64,000 nucleotides of DNA, taken from NCBI RefSeq assembly GCF_007860175.1, contig NZ_SJPX01000005.1:744001-808000 (forward strand). Direction: 5' to 3'. This DNA comes from Rubripirellula reticaptiva. Its GTDB lineage: Bacteria > Planctomycetota > Planctomycetia > Pirellulales > Pirellulaceae. Shown here in pieces: positions 1 to 7,867 of the stretch. Within the stretch, counting starts at the first letter, position 1. Each line of letters starts with the position of its first letter. The position numbers and the translations under genes were made by a program. The notes under the pieces were generated by a model that saw only the letters and a list, made by a program, of their open reading frames with translations, searched no databases and was not told the DNA's origin.

Positions 1-503
1 GATAGGGCGACCAGATAAGGGGATCCCCGATTCGTTGTTGAAACTCTTGAGGGTCTCTCTCCTGAAAACCCAGGGGCTTGAGTTTGAGATTGCAGCAAGT
101 TCGCGCCTCCTGACTTCGTCGTAGGCAAAGTCAGGAGGCGACATGACGGGTTGACTCTTTATTCGAGATTGGTTGCGATCACATGCGTGTAACCGGTTCG
201 CGACGATTCGGTACGAAGGAAGAAAGACGGATCACAAATTCACGATGCGTCTCCGACAACAGCTGCCTGAATCGTCGCATCAAGCGTATCGTCTTCAGCC
301 TCTCAACCACCGGCAAACAGAGGCCCCGAAACCATACAGAGCAGCGAACAACCAATCACGCATCTCACTCGGCCATTCCTCATGGAGCTTTTTCCGCTCC
401 TAAGTTTCATCAACGATATGGGTTCCTTAAGTTGAGTCAATTCCATGCCTTGCAAAATAGATTGCTCGCCCCAGCCGACTTGCGTTGCCGCTCGCTCCGC
501 GGC
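1..503. other. non-coding left edge
   Basis: No convincing gene was found here. Two overlapping plus-strand reading frames from about 173 to 557 have no recognisable domain and run into the antisense of the TPR protein, so I treat them as chance frames. The stretch does hold a perfect 13-bp inverted repeat (104-140, listed separately) and a GGGGATCCCC palindrome near position 20. It may be the 3' flank of a gene outside the window or a decayed element. Confidence 0.5.
104..140. repeat. perfect 13-bp inverted repeat (hairpin)
   Basis: CGCCTCCTGACTT at 104-116 is matched exactly by its reverse complement at 128-140, with an 11-base loop. No T-run follows on either side, so it is not a standard intrinsic terminator. 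It could be a terminator-like structure for a gene to the left, or the end of a mobile element. Confidence 0.75.
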
Positions 504-504
504 A

Positions 505-1707
505 TCAGCGCACGCCGCTCAGACATCCAAAATGATCCCGAGCCAATTCGGAAGTGATGGAATCAAGCTCTGAACGCGAAGCTGGATCGAGTTCAAATGC
601 CTGACTTGCATATTTGGCGGCCAAATCCATCTTCTGGTGGTGCTTGTAACACTTGGCCATCAACAGACAATTGGAAGCGTTGGGAGCGACATTTAGTAGT
701 TGTTGGTAGGCATGCTCTTCCATCGAACGTTGATCTAGTTGGCGTGCAGCGAACGCAATACCTTTCCAAGCACTCGCGAGACTTTGTCGCTTTTGATTCG
801 ATTCAATCTGCGCAGTCCAGTATTGAATTGCCATTTGATATCCGACCAAGCTACTTTCCGGATCTCCAAGTCGCTGGAAGCATAGACCGTAAACGTCCAA
901 GCTGGCTGGATGGAATCGTTCTCCAGAAAGCAATGGTTTCAGTCCAACTAAAGCCTGGTCAAAAAGCTCCAATTGCACGAGCGATGTAACCCGCATCGCA
1001 ATCGCCCCTGTCGGCGCAGTTGGCGAGATCGGGCGTCTGACAATCGCATTTAGCTGATCAATTCGATCATCTAGAGAGTCGAGTAAACTAACAATTGCCA
1101 AACCGTCAATTCGCGTTTGCGGCCTCAATTGCGAAAGTCTTCTTGCATGCCCCAACGCTACGGTTGGGCGATCATTTGACAACGATTGCCGCAACTGACT
1201 GGCTAACGTTTTAGAAACAGAATCAACGTAGACGCCCGGAATTGAAACAGCAACCACGACGAACAGCGCCGGCACTAACGAAGATTTTTCAATCCTATCA
1301 CCACCTGCGACTAGGGTTTTGAAAACGTTCAAGCATGCCAACGGCAGCGTCATAGTGATTACCGCTAGCGCACCGCGAACAATGGACAGAGCCACAGCAC
1401 TCATTCCAAATTCATAAAGCAAGATACGCCAGACACCAATTTGCGAAACCACAATTAGGGCGAGAAGAGCAACTAAGCCAAATCGCACGATCTTCGACTT
1501 TCTTGCGATTTGATCGGCCATCAAAACGCTAATCGGGACCGCGGAAAACACGGAAACCACCAGCACATCCAATCGCCCAAAAATTTCAAAATCGCCGCGA
1601 TCACTTTTCAGTGCGAGATATCCAATACCACAGACCAAGCAAGCAGCCGAAATTGCTCGAAACTCTGCACCCCAGGGGAAGCGTAGAGCGGAACGATTGG
1701 AAATCAT
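505..1707 (-). CDS. membrane protein with C-terminal TPR repeats
   Basis: A 400-residue protein. Hydrophobic segments lie in about residues 15-35, 45-65, 70-95, 100-125 and 145-160. The rest is soluble, with helical repeats resembling tetratricopeptide repeats in about residues 170-390 (for example the AWKGIAFAARQL and LLMAKCYKHHQKMDLAAKY stretches). It is the last gene of an operon: its ATG overlaps the stop of the preceding membrane gene by 4 bases. TPR regions usually hold protein complexes together, and TPR and multihaem cytochromes often occur together in planctomycetes. I infer a scaffold or assembly role for the redox proteins encoded upstream. No enzymatic motif was seen. The function is unknown. 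Confidence 0.8.
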   Translation of the reverse strand: MISNRSALRFPWGAEFRAISAACLVCGIGYLALKSDRGDFEIFGRLDVLVVSVFSAVPISVLMADQIARKSKIVRFGLVALLALIVVSQIGVWRILLYEFGMSAVALSIVRGALAVITMTLPLACLNVFKTLVAGGDRIEKSSLVPALFVVVAVSIPGVYVDSVSKTLASQLRQSLSNDRPTVALGHARRLSQLRPQTRIDGLAIVSLLDSLDDRIDQLNAIVRRPISPTAPTGAIAMRVTSLVQLELFDQALVGLKPLLSGERFHPASLDVYGLCFQRLGDPESSLVGYQMAIQYWTAQIESNQKRQSLASAWKGIAFAARQLDQRSMEEHAYQQLLNVAPNASNCLLMAKCYKHHQKMDLAAKYASQAFELDPASRSELDSITSELARDHFGCLSGVR

Positions 1708-2891
1708 GGGGCACTCGTGATTGGTGAACCTTTACTGGAATTGGGACGACGTTTCCAAATCATGCCATCGAAGCAGTAATGCCAAAACGCAACAATTAGA
1801 TTGACAGTCACCCAGAACTGAAACAGGCCCTGTGACAGCAGGTAGTTGCCCACGCCAATCACAGCAACAAAGACGAACAGAAACAAAAACCAAGTCTCTG
1901 AAAGTCGTTTGAGTACGTTGCTCTGTGGCGACGCTACGGACTTCCGGACCGACCAGGTAACGATCGACAGGTATTCGACCGAGTGAAAGATTGCGGACGC
2001 AACCGCCAACTGGATAACCGATTGTGATCTTTGAAAATGGGCAGCCAACAACATTGACGCGAACAGCCCCATCACACTCGTCAGATAAACGACGCTGGCG
2101 ATCTTAGCCGTCTTTCCAATCCCCCATCGCGTCCACTCCAAGGCAACGAGGTAAATCGGAATCAGCATCAACAAAATATCCGCCACTACAAAAGGCCCGC
2201 TTGCGCCGACGTGTGTTGCGAGGGATTCGTTGATGGGCTCCGCAAAGTCGTTCCAGCCCAGTCCAGCAACCCTCGCAATGACATAGAGCAAAAATACACG
2301 AAAGGCAATCTTGTGAAGCCTACCTTTCCAAGTTGACTCTTGGACAAGCCCGTTGCGTTGATAGATACGGAACACACCGTGATGCTGAGAAGAAAAATGC
2401 CATGCGTTCCAAGCGTAATCGACCACGCCCAGGCACAGCAGCGATCCAGTACCGAACTGGATGCACAAGCAGACTGCCAAAATCACAACCGCCAATGACG
2501 CAAACAACCATCGCCGATCATCCGATCGATGATGGTCCACCGAAACCACGGCGATCGTAATCCAGCGATGTGGCGCGGTCACAAAGAAGATTTGCCAAAA
2601 CAGGATACCCTCATGCGCCTCCAATCCACCCGCCCAATCGACAAACCAAAGAAGCGGCCAAAGCACATTTGCAATGAAGAGACAGTCGACCAGAGGTGAA
2701 AATAAATAACCTCTACTCGAGTTCCGATACGAAACTTGGCCTGAGCCATCTTTGCGGGCGGATGTCTCAACCGCCATTGATGGAGACGTCGACCGAGACA
2801 GTGTTGGATTCCGATCGTGCGTATGTTCTAACGTTTCGGATGTAAGTTGGGCTTTCCCAGCCTGTCGTGGATGCAAAGAGGCTTGGCTCAT
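1704..2891 (-). CDS. polytopic membrane protein with conserved-looking histidine clusters
   Basis: A 395-residue protein with about eight hydrophobic segments after a polar N-terminus of some 60 residues. Histidines and aromatics cluster at membrane edges: TAPHRWITIAVVSVDHHR, AWHFSSQHHGVFRIYQR, FHSVEYLS and FWHYCFDGMIWKRR near the C-terminus. Such clusters are typical of metal or haem ligands in membrane oxidoreductases and desaturase-like proteins, but I cannot assign a family. It overlaps both neighbours by 4 bases (ATGA), so it is translationally coupled to the cytochrome gene upstream and the TPR gene downstream. This suggests a membrane partner for the cytochrome. The function is unknown. 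Confidence 0.8.
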   Translation of the reverse strand: MSQASLHPRQAGKAQLTSETLEHTHDRNPTLSRSTSPSMAVETSARKDGSGQVSYRNSSRGYLFSPLVDCLFIANVLWPLLWFVDWAGGLEAHEGILFWQIFFVTAPHRWITIAVVSVDHHRSDDRRWLFASLAVVILAVCLCIQFGTGSLLCLGVVDYAWNAWHFSSQHHGVFRIYQRNGLVQESTWKGRLHKIAFRVFLLYVIARVAGLGWNDFAEPINESLATHVGASGPFVVADILLMLIPIYLVALEWTRWGIGKTAKIASVVYLTSVMGLFASMLLAAHFQRSQSVIQLAVASAIFHSVEYLSIVTWSVRKSVASPQSNVLKRLSETWFLFLFVFVAVIGVGNYLLSQGLFQFWVTVNLIVAFWHYCFDGMIWKRRPNSSKGSPITSAP

Positions 2892-4195
2892 GGCTGCACC
2901 TGTGAAGCAGCGATTTCGGTGACGCTGTATTCGTTTGCACCGTCCTTGTTGGCTCTGCCCGTGATGTCAGTGCTGTAACGTTCGACAAGAGACTTGCCGG
3001 CGGCAGCAGGAATCTGAATATGGTGATCGTGAAATGCGATACCGGCAGTCCATTCCACCTTGGGCATGTGGCACGCAATGCAGTCACCTCGACGCGGCGA
3101 CGGGCAGGTTGCCAAACGTGTCGCTGAGTGACAACTCTGACACCGGGCGATGTAGGCTTGGCGATCTGTCGACGTCGCGTCATGCGGATCGTGGCACGAT
3201 GAACACGTCATCGCACCTTCGGATTCCAGGTAGCAACGACTTCGCTGTAGTCCGTAGGGCTGAAACCGTACATGATCTTTTTCGGGAGAATCCGCTCGAA
3301 CCGATCGCTCGTCGCGATGGCAAGAACTGCAGACCTGCATGTACCCTTGAGCAGTCTCGAAATCGACCATCGGCTTGACATCCGCCGCTCGCCCTTCTCG
3401 TGCCGAGATAACATGTGATTGACGAGGCCCATGACATCGTTCGCAACCCACGTTGGTAATCATCGTAGCCGAATGCAACGGCAACGCAGACGGCGGAATC
3501 ACCGTCGAATGACACCCCAAACAGGAACGCAAATCCGACGAATCCATCGGCCGACCGAAGCACTCCACACTCGATGTATCAAACAAATCAAAGCGATCGT
3601 GGTCCGGCGTCAGTTCAAGCTGTTGCGGGTTGCCAAAAGCGGACAGACGAATTTCGACACCCTGATGACCAGCCGAATCCGTTGCGATGGGCGTCTGTGC
3701 GTGCTTCCCAGACCCCATTAACCAATTGACGTTGATGACTCGGTTGCCGGTCGAGATTTGAAAGTCATCATTTTGAAGAGTGAATTGAAACCGCTGTTGA
3801 CGTCGCGAATCATCGTAGCTGGCTTGTTTTGCTAGTGTTTTTGCAAGGGGTGTCGATGCCATCGGAGCGAGGGTGTGCGAATGCCCTGATCGCTGATGCG
3901 ATTGAAACTGCGACTGATGGCACGAGACGCACGCCTGATCGCCCGCAAACTGATTCTTGATCAATTGGTTCCACTGCTGGAGATGCGTTTCGTTATAGCT
4001 CGGCAAATTGTGTTTTCCCGAGCGTTCCCCTGATTTCAAATCCGCATCTGTGTCAAATGATGTGACAGACTGCGACCTATGATTTGAGTCATTGCGATGC
4101 AAAGACAGAGCTCCAAAATCCAAACGCCCCGCTCTCCAACTCAAGAATGCAATCACGATCACGACACAGCTACCCAAGAAGGGCTTTCCGTTCAT
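2888..4195 (-). CDS. seven-haem c-type cytochrome
   Basis: A 435-residue protein with an N-terminal hydrophobic anchor or signal (residues about 5-20) and seven CXXCH haem-attachment motifs, starting at residues 89 (CVSCH), 225 (CLGCH), 251 (CERCH), 289 (CSSCH), 331 (CSSCH), 352 (CQSCH) and 372 (CIACH). The arrangement CSSCHDPHD, CQSCH, CIACHMPKV is typical of cytochrome c554-like and doubled-CXXCH proteins. These carry electrons in the periplasm, and some members are redox enzymes. A 130-residue haem-free stretch (94-224) separates motif 1 from motif 2 and may be a beta-rich insert. It is the first gene of a three-gene operon. Substrate and electron partner are unknown. Confidence 0.93.
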   Translation of the reverse strand: MNGKPFLGSCVVIVIAFLSWRAGRLDFGALSLHRNDSNHRSQSVTSFDTDADLKSGERSGKHNLPSYNETHLQQWNQLIKNQFAGDQACVSCHQSQFQSHQRSGHSHTLAPMASTPLAKTLAKQASYDDSRRQQRFQFTLQNDDFQISTGNRVINVNWLMGSGKHAQTPIATDSAGHQGVEIRLSAFGNPQQLELTPDHDRFDLFDTSSVECFGRPMDSSDLRSCLGCHSTVIPPSALPLHSATMITNVGCERCHGPRQSHVISAREGRAADVKPMVDFETAQGYMQVCSSCHRDERSVRADSPEKDHVRFQPYGLQRSRCYLESEGAMTCSSCHDPHDATSTDRQAYIARCQSCHSATRLATCPSPRRGDCIACHMPKVEWTAGIAFHDHHIQIPAAAGKSLVERYSTDITGRANKDGANEYSVTEIAASQVQP

Positions 4196-4284
4196 CAGGG
4201 AGACGCTCTAGAAACAATAGACATAGAATGCTGCAGCCCGAGACGTTAAAAGAATCGACGCTGCAGCGAAAACTCATCCTGCGA

Positions 4285-4704
4285 TCAGCTCAGTGGCGCG
4301 TCTTTGAGCTTCCAATCGCCGTCCACCAGTTGCAATGTCCATCGCTGAGTGGAATGACTGCTACTCGAAGGCCGTCTTGCTTCGCGATCGCCCTTCTCTG
4401 AGTCAAAGACTCCACCAGTGATTGTGACGGGAATGATTGCCGTCTCACCTTCAAAGGTCCCAACTCCGCTGATGTCGTAGCCATACTTCGCATACGCCTC
4501 TCGATCCTTCGGTACGCTTCCAGCGACGAACGCTTCGTTAAAACGAGATTCGTCCGACGCCAAATCACCAAGTCCAGAAACTCGCGCGTACGCGTCTTGT
4601 TCGTTTGTCGACGAGAGTCCATCCCGCGAACCACAGCCGGTGATGAACGTCAGAAGCAAGACTGAAGCTGCCGTCGGCAACATTTTCGAAATGAAGATTT
4701 TCAT
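4285..4704 (-). CDS. small secreted lipoprotein, unknown function
   Basis: A 139-residue protein starting with a lysine-containing hydrophobic signal and a lipobox-like LLTFITGC followed by GSRDG, so it is probably lipid-anchored at Cys24. The mature part is short and polar. It has a YDISGVGTFEGETAIIPVTITGG-like beta pattern in the middle (shortened here) and ends in WTLQLVDGDWKLKD. It lies downstream of the DUF1559 gene on the same strand. Planctomycete genomes often pair DUF1559 proteins with a small lipoprotein of this kind, so co-function is likely but undefined. No catalytic motif was seen. Confidence 0.8.
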   Translation of the reverse strand: MKIFISKMLPTAASVLLLTFITGCGSRDGLSSTNEQDAYARVSGLGDLASDESRFNEAFVAGSVPKDREAYAKYGYDISGVGTFEGETAIIPVTITGGVFDSEKGDREARRPSSSSHSTQRWTLQLVDGDWKLKDAPLS

Positions 4705-4911
4705 TGATTGTTGGATAGTAGTTGTTGGTTATTTTCTAGAGATTGAACGCAGCGGAAAACATCCGTTGCGAAGGTTGATGACCGCGCGGCAGACCCTTGA
4801 CTTACCTAATGTGGACAGACTCGCCACGAGGCCAAAAGCTTTAGTTGCGGCGCCGCAAACTTCTCACTTTCCAGCTGCGGTCGAACCGGAAATTTAAGTC
4901 GCGTTTGACGA

Positions 4912-6081
4912 CTATTCCTGGATCACAACTTCGCTATTTTGGGCAGTCCCCATTGGCCGCCAAATGTTCAAATTGTCAACCGAATCGGTAACGAATCGCA
5001 CGGACCCGTCGGCCATCAGTGTGCTGACACCACCAACGTGATGACTGCGTGAAGCCGCGTAGACGTCCGGCGTATCGCGTTCCTGCAAACATTCCATGTA
5101 CGGAGTTTTGATCCCGACGATCGTCTCATCACAAGCTGCCAACGTGTCCTTTTCCTTTGAGTTCGGACTCAGGAATGTTGAAAAGATGCTCGCTCCCATC
5201 GCTGGCGACATCCAGACACCTCGAATATCTGATTTCGGCGATCCGCCGCTCAAATCCGACGCAACAATCTCGCTGATGGCAATCGTATTGCTTAGCCCAT
5301 CTAAGAAGTCGCGGCTCTTCATTCCTTGCCGTTGCTGGAAACGGTCGCCTGCGGAAACAGCACTTCCGCCTGAACCCGGATTGATGATTTTGTCCTGATC
5401 CACATAGTAAGTCCCGAACGCCCCACGGGTTTCGCTAGATTCCCACGACAACATGTTTCCCGATCCCCAAGATGCTGCATAGTTACAGCCTTTGGCGAGC
5501 GATTCCAAACCGTAGCTTCCATCAGTGAACTGGCTAGTCGGTGTCGGAGCTGAAGGGCAGCTGATGAACGACCCCAATTGATCGCGTCCAAAGTAATCAT
5601 TGGATTCCATCGACTCGCAGTGGTCACAAGGATTGGACGTGTGGTCGTCTGCGCGATCGTCTTCGCAAATCTCTACCTTTTCCCAAAGCCCTGGTTGTTC
5701 GATGAACGGAAACAGCATGGGAAGCCATGTCCAGCCCATTTCGTTTTGACCGTGCTGCCAACCACCTGTTTTGAATCGATTCCCCGGTTCGTCATAGTTG
5801 ACACTTCCAGGTGGAAACGCACCGTGAGTAGCCATGTGATTATGCATCGCCAATCCGAGTTGTTTCATGTTGTTCTGACACTGCATGCGTCGCGCAGCTT
5901 CGCGTGCCGCTTGCACCGCAGGCAGTAATAGTCCCACTAGAACTCCAATGATGGCAATCACGACCAATAGTTCGACCAATGTGAATGCAGGTCGATGCGC
6001 GGTGACACTCCGCTCTGAAGTTCCATGGCGCTGCTGTGGTCGTGCTCGCCTTGTCGCCATACCCATCAAGTTTCTCATCAA
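4912..6081 (-). CDS. DUF1559 pseudopilin-like protein
   Basis: A 389-residue protein. Residues about 32-60 carry a type IV prepilin N-terminal methylation signature (FTLVELLVVIAIIGVL) followed directly by LLPAVQAAREAARRMQC and NNMKQLGLAMHNH, the hallmark of the DUF1559 family. That family is greatly expanded in planctomycetes. The C-terminal third contains the family's H-X9-G block ending in MADGSVRFV. The signature implies cleavage by a prepilin peptidase and assembly or export by a type II secretion or type IV pilus-like machine. The cargo and role are not established. An alternative ATG 6 codons further in is possible. Confidence 0.95.
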   Translation of the reverse strand: MMRNLMGMATRRARPQQRHGTSERSVTAHRPAFTLVELLVVIAIIGVLVGLLLPAVQAAREAARRMQCQNNMKQLGLAMHNHMATHGAFPPGSVNYDEPGNRFKTGGWQHGQNEMGWTWLPMLFPFIEQPGLWEKVEICEDDRADDHTSNPCDHCESMESNDYFGRDQLGSFISCPSAPTPTSQFTDGSYGLESLAKGCNYAASWGSGNMLSWESSETRGAFGTYYVDQDKIINPGSGGSAVSAGDRFQQRQGMKSRDFLDGLSNTIAISEIVASDLSGGSPKSDIRGVWMSPAMGASIFSTFLSPNSKEKDTLAACDETIVGIKTPYMECLQERDTPDVYAASRSHHVGGVSTLMADGSVRFVTDSVDNLNIWRPMGTAQNSEVVIQE

Positions 6082-6480
6082 GGTTTTCCGATTTCTATTT
6101 GAAAGACAAATTTGTGTTCGACAAAAAATCGATCGACGGATGTCAAGATTTGTGGGGAAGGCCAGTCACCCAATCCAACCTCAAGTCCGTGTGTTCGATT
6201 TCCTGAATCGGGGCGGATTAAAACAAAGCCATATAAATTTGGAAGTTTGAACTGATGTGCAAATGATGAAGCGTTTTCACGATCACCTAGCGAAGAACAC
6301 AACGCGTCAGCATGGCACCCTCGACAAGCTTCAAGGGGGAACGACGCAACCTTGCACGACTGTGAAGGTCTCGAGAATTCCAGCTGATTTAGCAGGAAGC
6401 AAGCGAAACGAAGGTGCCAATCACTGTTTCCCCCTCAAGGGATTCCCAACCCAAGCAAGCCAACCTAGACAACGATGGCA
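6082..6480. other. non-coding region upstream of DUF1559 gene
   Basis: About 400 bases without a supported gene. It should contain the promoter of the DUF1559 gene on the minus strand. The reading frames in the 6257-6720 segment are not protein-like. The right part grades into the integrase remnant. Confidence 0.5.
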
Positions 6481-6632
6481 GAATCACGATGCAGGAAAAC
6501 GGGGCAGATCTGCGTTCGATTCAAACGCTGCTGGGTCACGAGAATTTGAACACAACTCAAATCTACACCCACGTCACGATTCAGCGACTCAGGGAAGTTC
6601 ACAAGCGAACCCAAGCGACCTTCGCAAGGTGA
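6480..6632 (+). pseudogene. tyrosine recombinase (integrase) C-terminal remnant
   Basis: The frame ending at 6632 encodes [18 protein letters not shown] followed by [18 protein letters not shown] and KRTQATFAR. This matches the extreme C-terminus of XerC/XerD and phage or integron integrases, including the LGH box and the catalytic Tyr in TTQIYTHV. Only about 45-50 residues remain: the core Arg-His part and the N-terminal DNA-binding domain are missing, and the sequence just before ENGAD looks scrambled. It is a remnant, not a working recombinase. It marks an old insertion event beside the broken toxin gene that follows. Confidence 0.85.
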
Positions 6633-6650
6633 ACATCAAACTCGGGAGAG

Positions 6651-7056
6651 TTGGTCGTGCCGTTTTTGCTGGATACGAATGCGTGGATTGGCCTGCTCAA
6701 GAATCCATCGAGTTCCGTTAAAACTCGCATTCAGACTTTAAGTCCAAGCGAAGTGGTAACCTGCTCAATCGTTCATGCTGAGTTGCGTTACGGTGCAGGA
6801 AAGTATGGCAATGTCCAGCGCCGCGTTCTTTTGATTGAACAATTCCTTGCACCATTTCGGTCAGTAGCATTCGACGATGATGTTGTCATTGAATACGCAA
6901 GGCTTCGCCATTCTCTGGATGGCGATGGGTAAACCGATCGGGTCGCTTGACACGATGATTGCAGCAAGTTGCCTGTCTCACCAATTCACGATCGTGACGC
7001 ACAACGTCTTTGAATTTTCACGAGTTCCTGGCCTAACCGTTGAAAATTGGCAGTGA
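6651..7056 (+). pseudogene. VapC-type PIN-domain toxin, frameshifted
   Basis: The first frame (6651-6932) encodes FLLDTNAWIGLLK, TCSIVHAELRYGAGK and EYARLRHSLDGDG, then meets TAA at 6930. The continuation in another frame from about 6931 gives KPIGSLDTMIAASCLSHQ and TIVTHNVFEFSRVPGLTVEN-WQ, ending with TGA at 7054-7056. Together they make an almost complete VapC of about 134 residues, with the acidic PIN residues D in LLDTN, E in AELRYG, D in SLDTMIAA and the THN...EFSRVPGL tail. One extra base near 6928-6930 would explain the break. VapC proteins are RNases held in check by VapB. No vapB was seen upstream, where the integrase remnant lies. Confidence 0.88.
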
Positions 7057-7742
7057 TGACGATTGCTCAACGCGAAGCGATCAGCGGCTTCGACGCAGAC
7101 ATCGACAACGATGCCACTGACGACTTGACATACCAGTGGGATGCCTTGCTTCGCCGTGTTAGGCGTGATGATGGCACGACGGCAAGCTCGTACGTGCAAA
7201 CAAGGGTTGCTGAGCCATGGACGCTGGCCGGGATCTATGCACACCGCGTCGAGCTTACGACAGAAGAAGCCATGAAGTTGTGTGACGATGCTCCCCAAGA
7301 TCGAGAGGGACGAAAGGCGTTCGATCGGCATTTGGACGATCGCTGCCAATGTTTTCGTTCGGCTTACCATCTGCTCGGCCCGGACGCGGATGGGGAAACA
7401 TTGATCACCTTGAAAATGACAAGGGCGATCAAAGTCGCTGGCCAAGTTCAAGTCAACGGAACTCCTCTCGCCAATGCATTTATCATGATTCACTCGAAGA
7501 AAACCGCGATTGATCAGCTTTTCCCCCGTTCGGCTCCGGAGCTAACTGATCATGAAGGAAAATTCAGCTGCTATTGCTTCCCCGGCGATCTCGACCAAGC
7601 ACGGATCGTCGCGGAACGGCCAAGTGGGAATCGAGTGTTGACCCTAAGCGACATTCAGCCAACGTCAACGGCAACGGGTATGATGTTTGAATTCGACACC
7701 GACGCGAAGGACTACGAAGTTGTCGGCAAACCGAAGCGTTAG
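7056..7742 (+). CDS. orphan protein with carboxypeptidase-regulatory-like C-terminal part
   Basis: A 228-residue frame from the ATG at 7056 (a TTG at 7047 is also possible). It begins without any signal peptide and overlaps the TGA of the vapC remnant as TGATG. Residues about 125-200 (VAGQVQVNGTPLANAFIMI, then DHEGKFSCYCFPGDL) look like a carboxypeptidase-regulatory or transthyretin-like beta-sandwich, usually found at the end of large secreted planctomycete proteins. The lack of a secretion signal and the position in a decayed island suggest it is the surviving 3' end of a larger gene. The reverse frame over it has no domain features. Expression is uncertain. Confidence 0.5.
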   Translation: MTIAQREAISGFDADIDNDATDDLTYQWDALLRRVRRDDGTTASSYVQTRVAEPWTLAGIYAHRVELTTEEAMKLCDDAPQDREGRKAFDRHLDDRCQCFRSAYHLLGPDADGETLITLKMTRAIKVAGQVQVNGTPLANAFIMIHSKKTAIDQLFPRSAPELTDHEGKFSCYCFPGDLDQARIVAERPSGNRVLTLSDIQPTSTATGMMFEFDTDAKDYEVVGKPKR

Positions 7743-7867
7743 TGGCAGGCAAAGAACTCTTGCGCGAGTGCTCTCACATTTGAAGCGAATTTCTGACGCA
7801 AATGAATCACTCTTTTGCTGCCGAGTGATCGGCGATGCTCGCGGTAGTCATCACAACCACAACAGCC

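Noticed and set aside
173-557. Overlapping plus-strand frames at the left edge
   Set aside because: They are short, overlap each other in different frames, and the second runs into the TPR gene antisense. No motif supports them.
6257-6721. 154-residue frame as a gene
   Set aside because: It overlaps the integrase remnant and the start of the VapC remnant in another frame and has no domain features.
6978-7493. 171-residue minus-strand frame
   Set aside because: The plus strand carries the VapC tail and a beta-sandwich-like frame here; the reverse frame has low-complexity, unrelated sequence.
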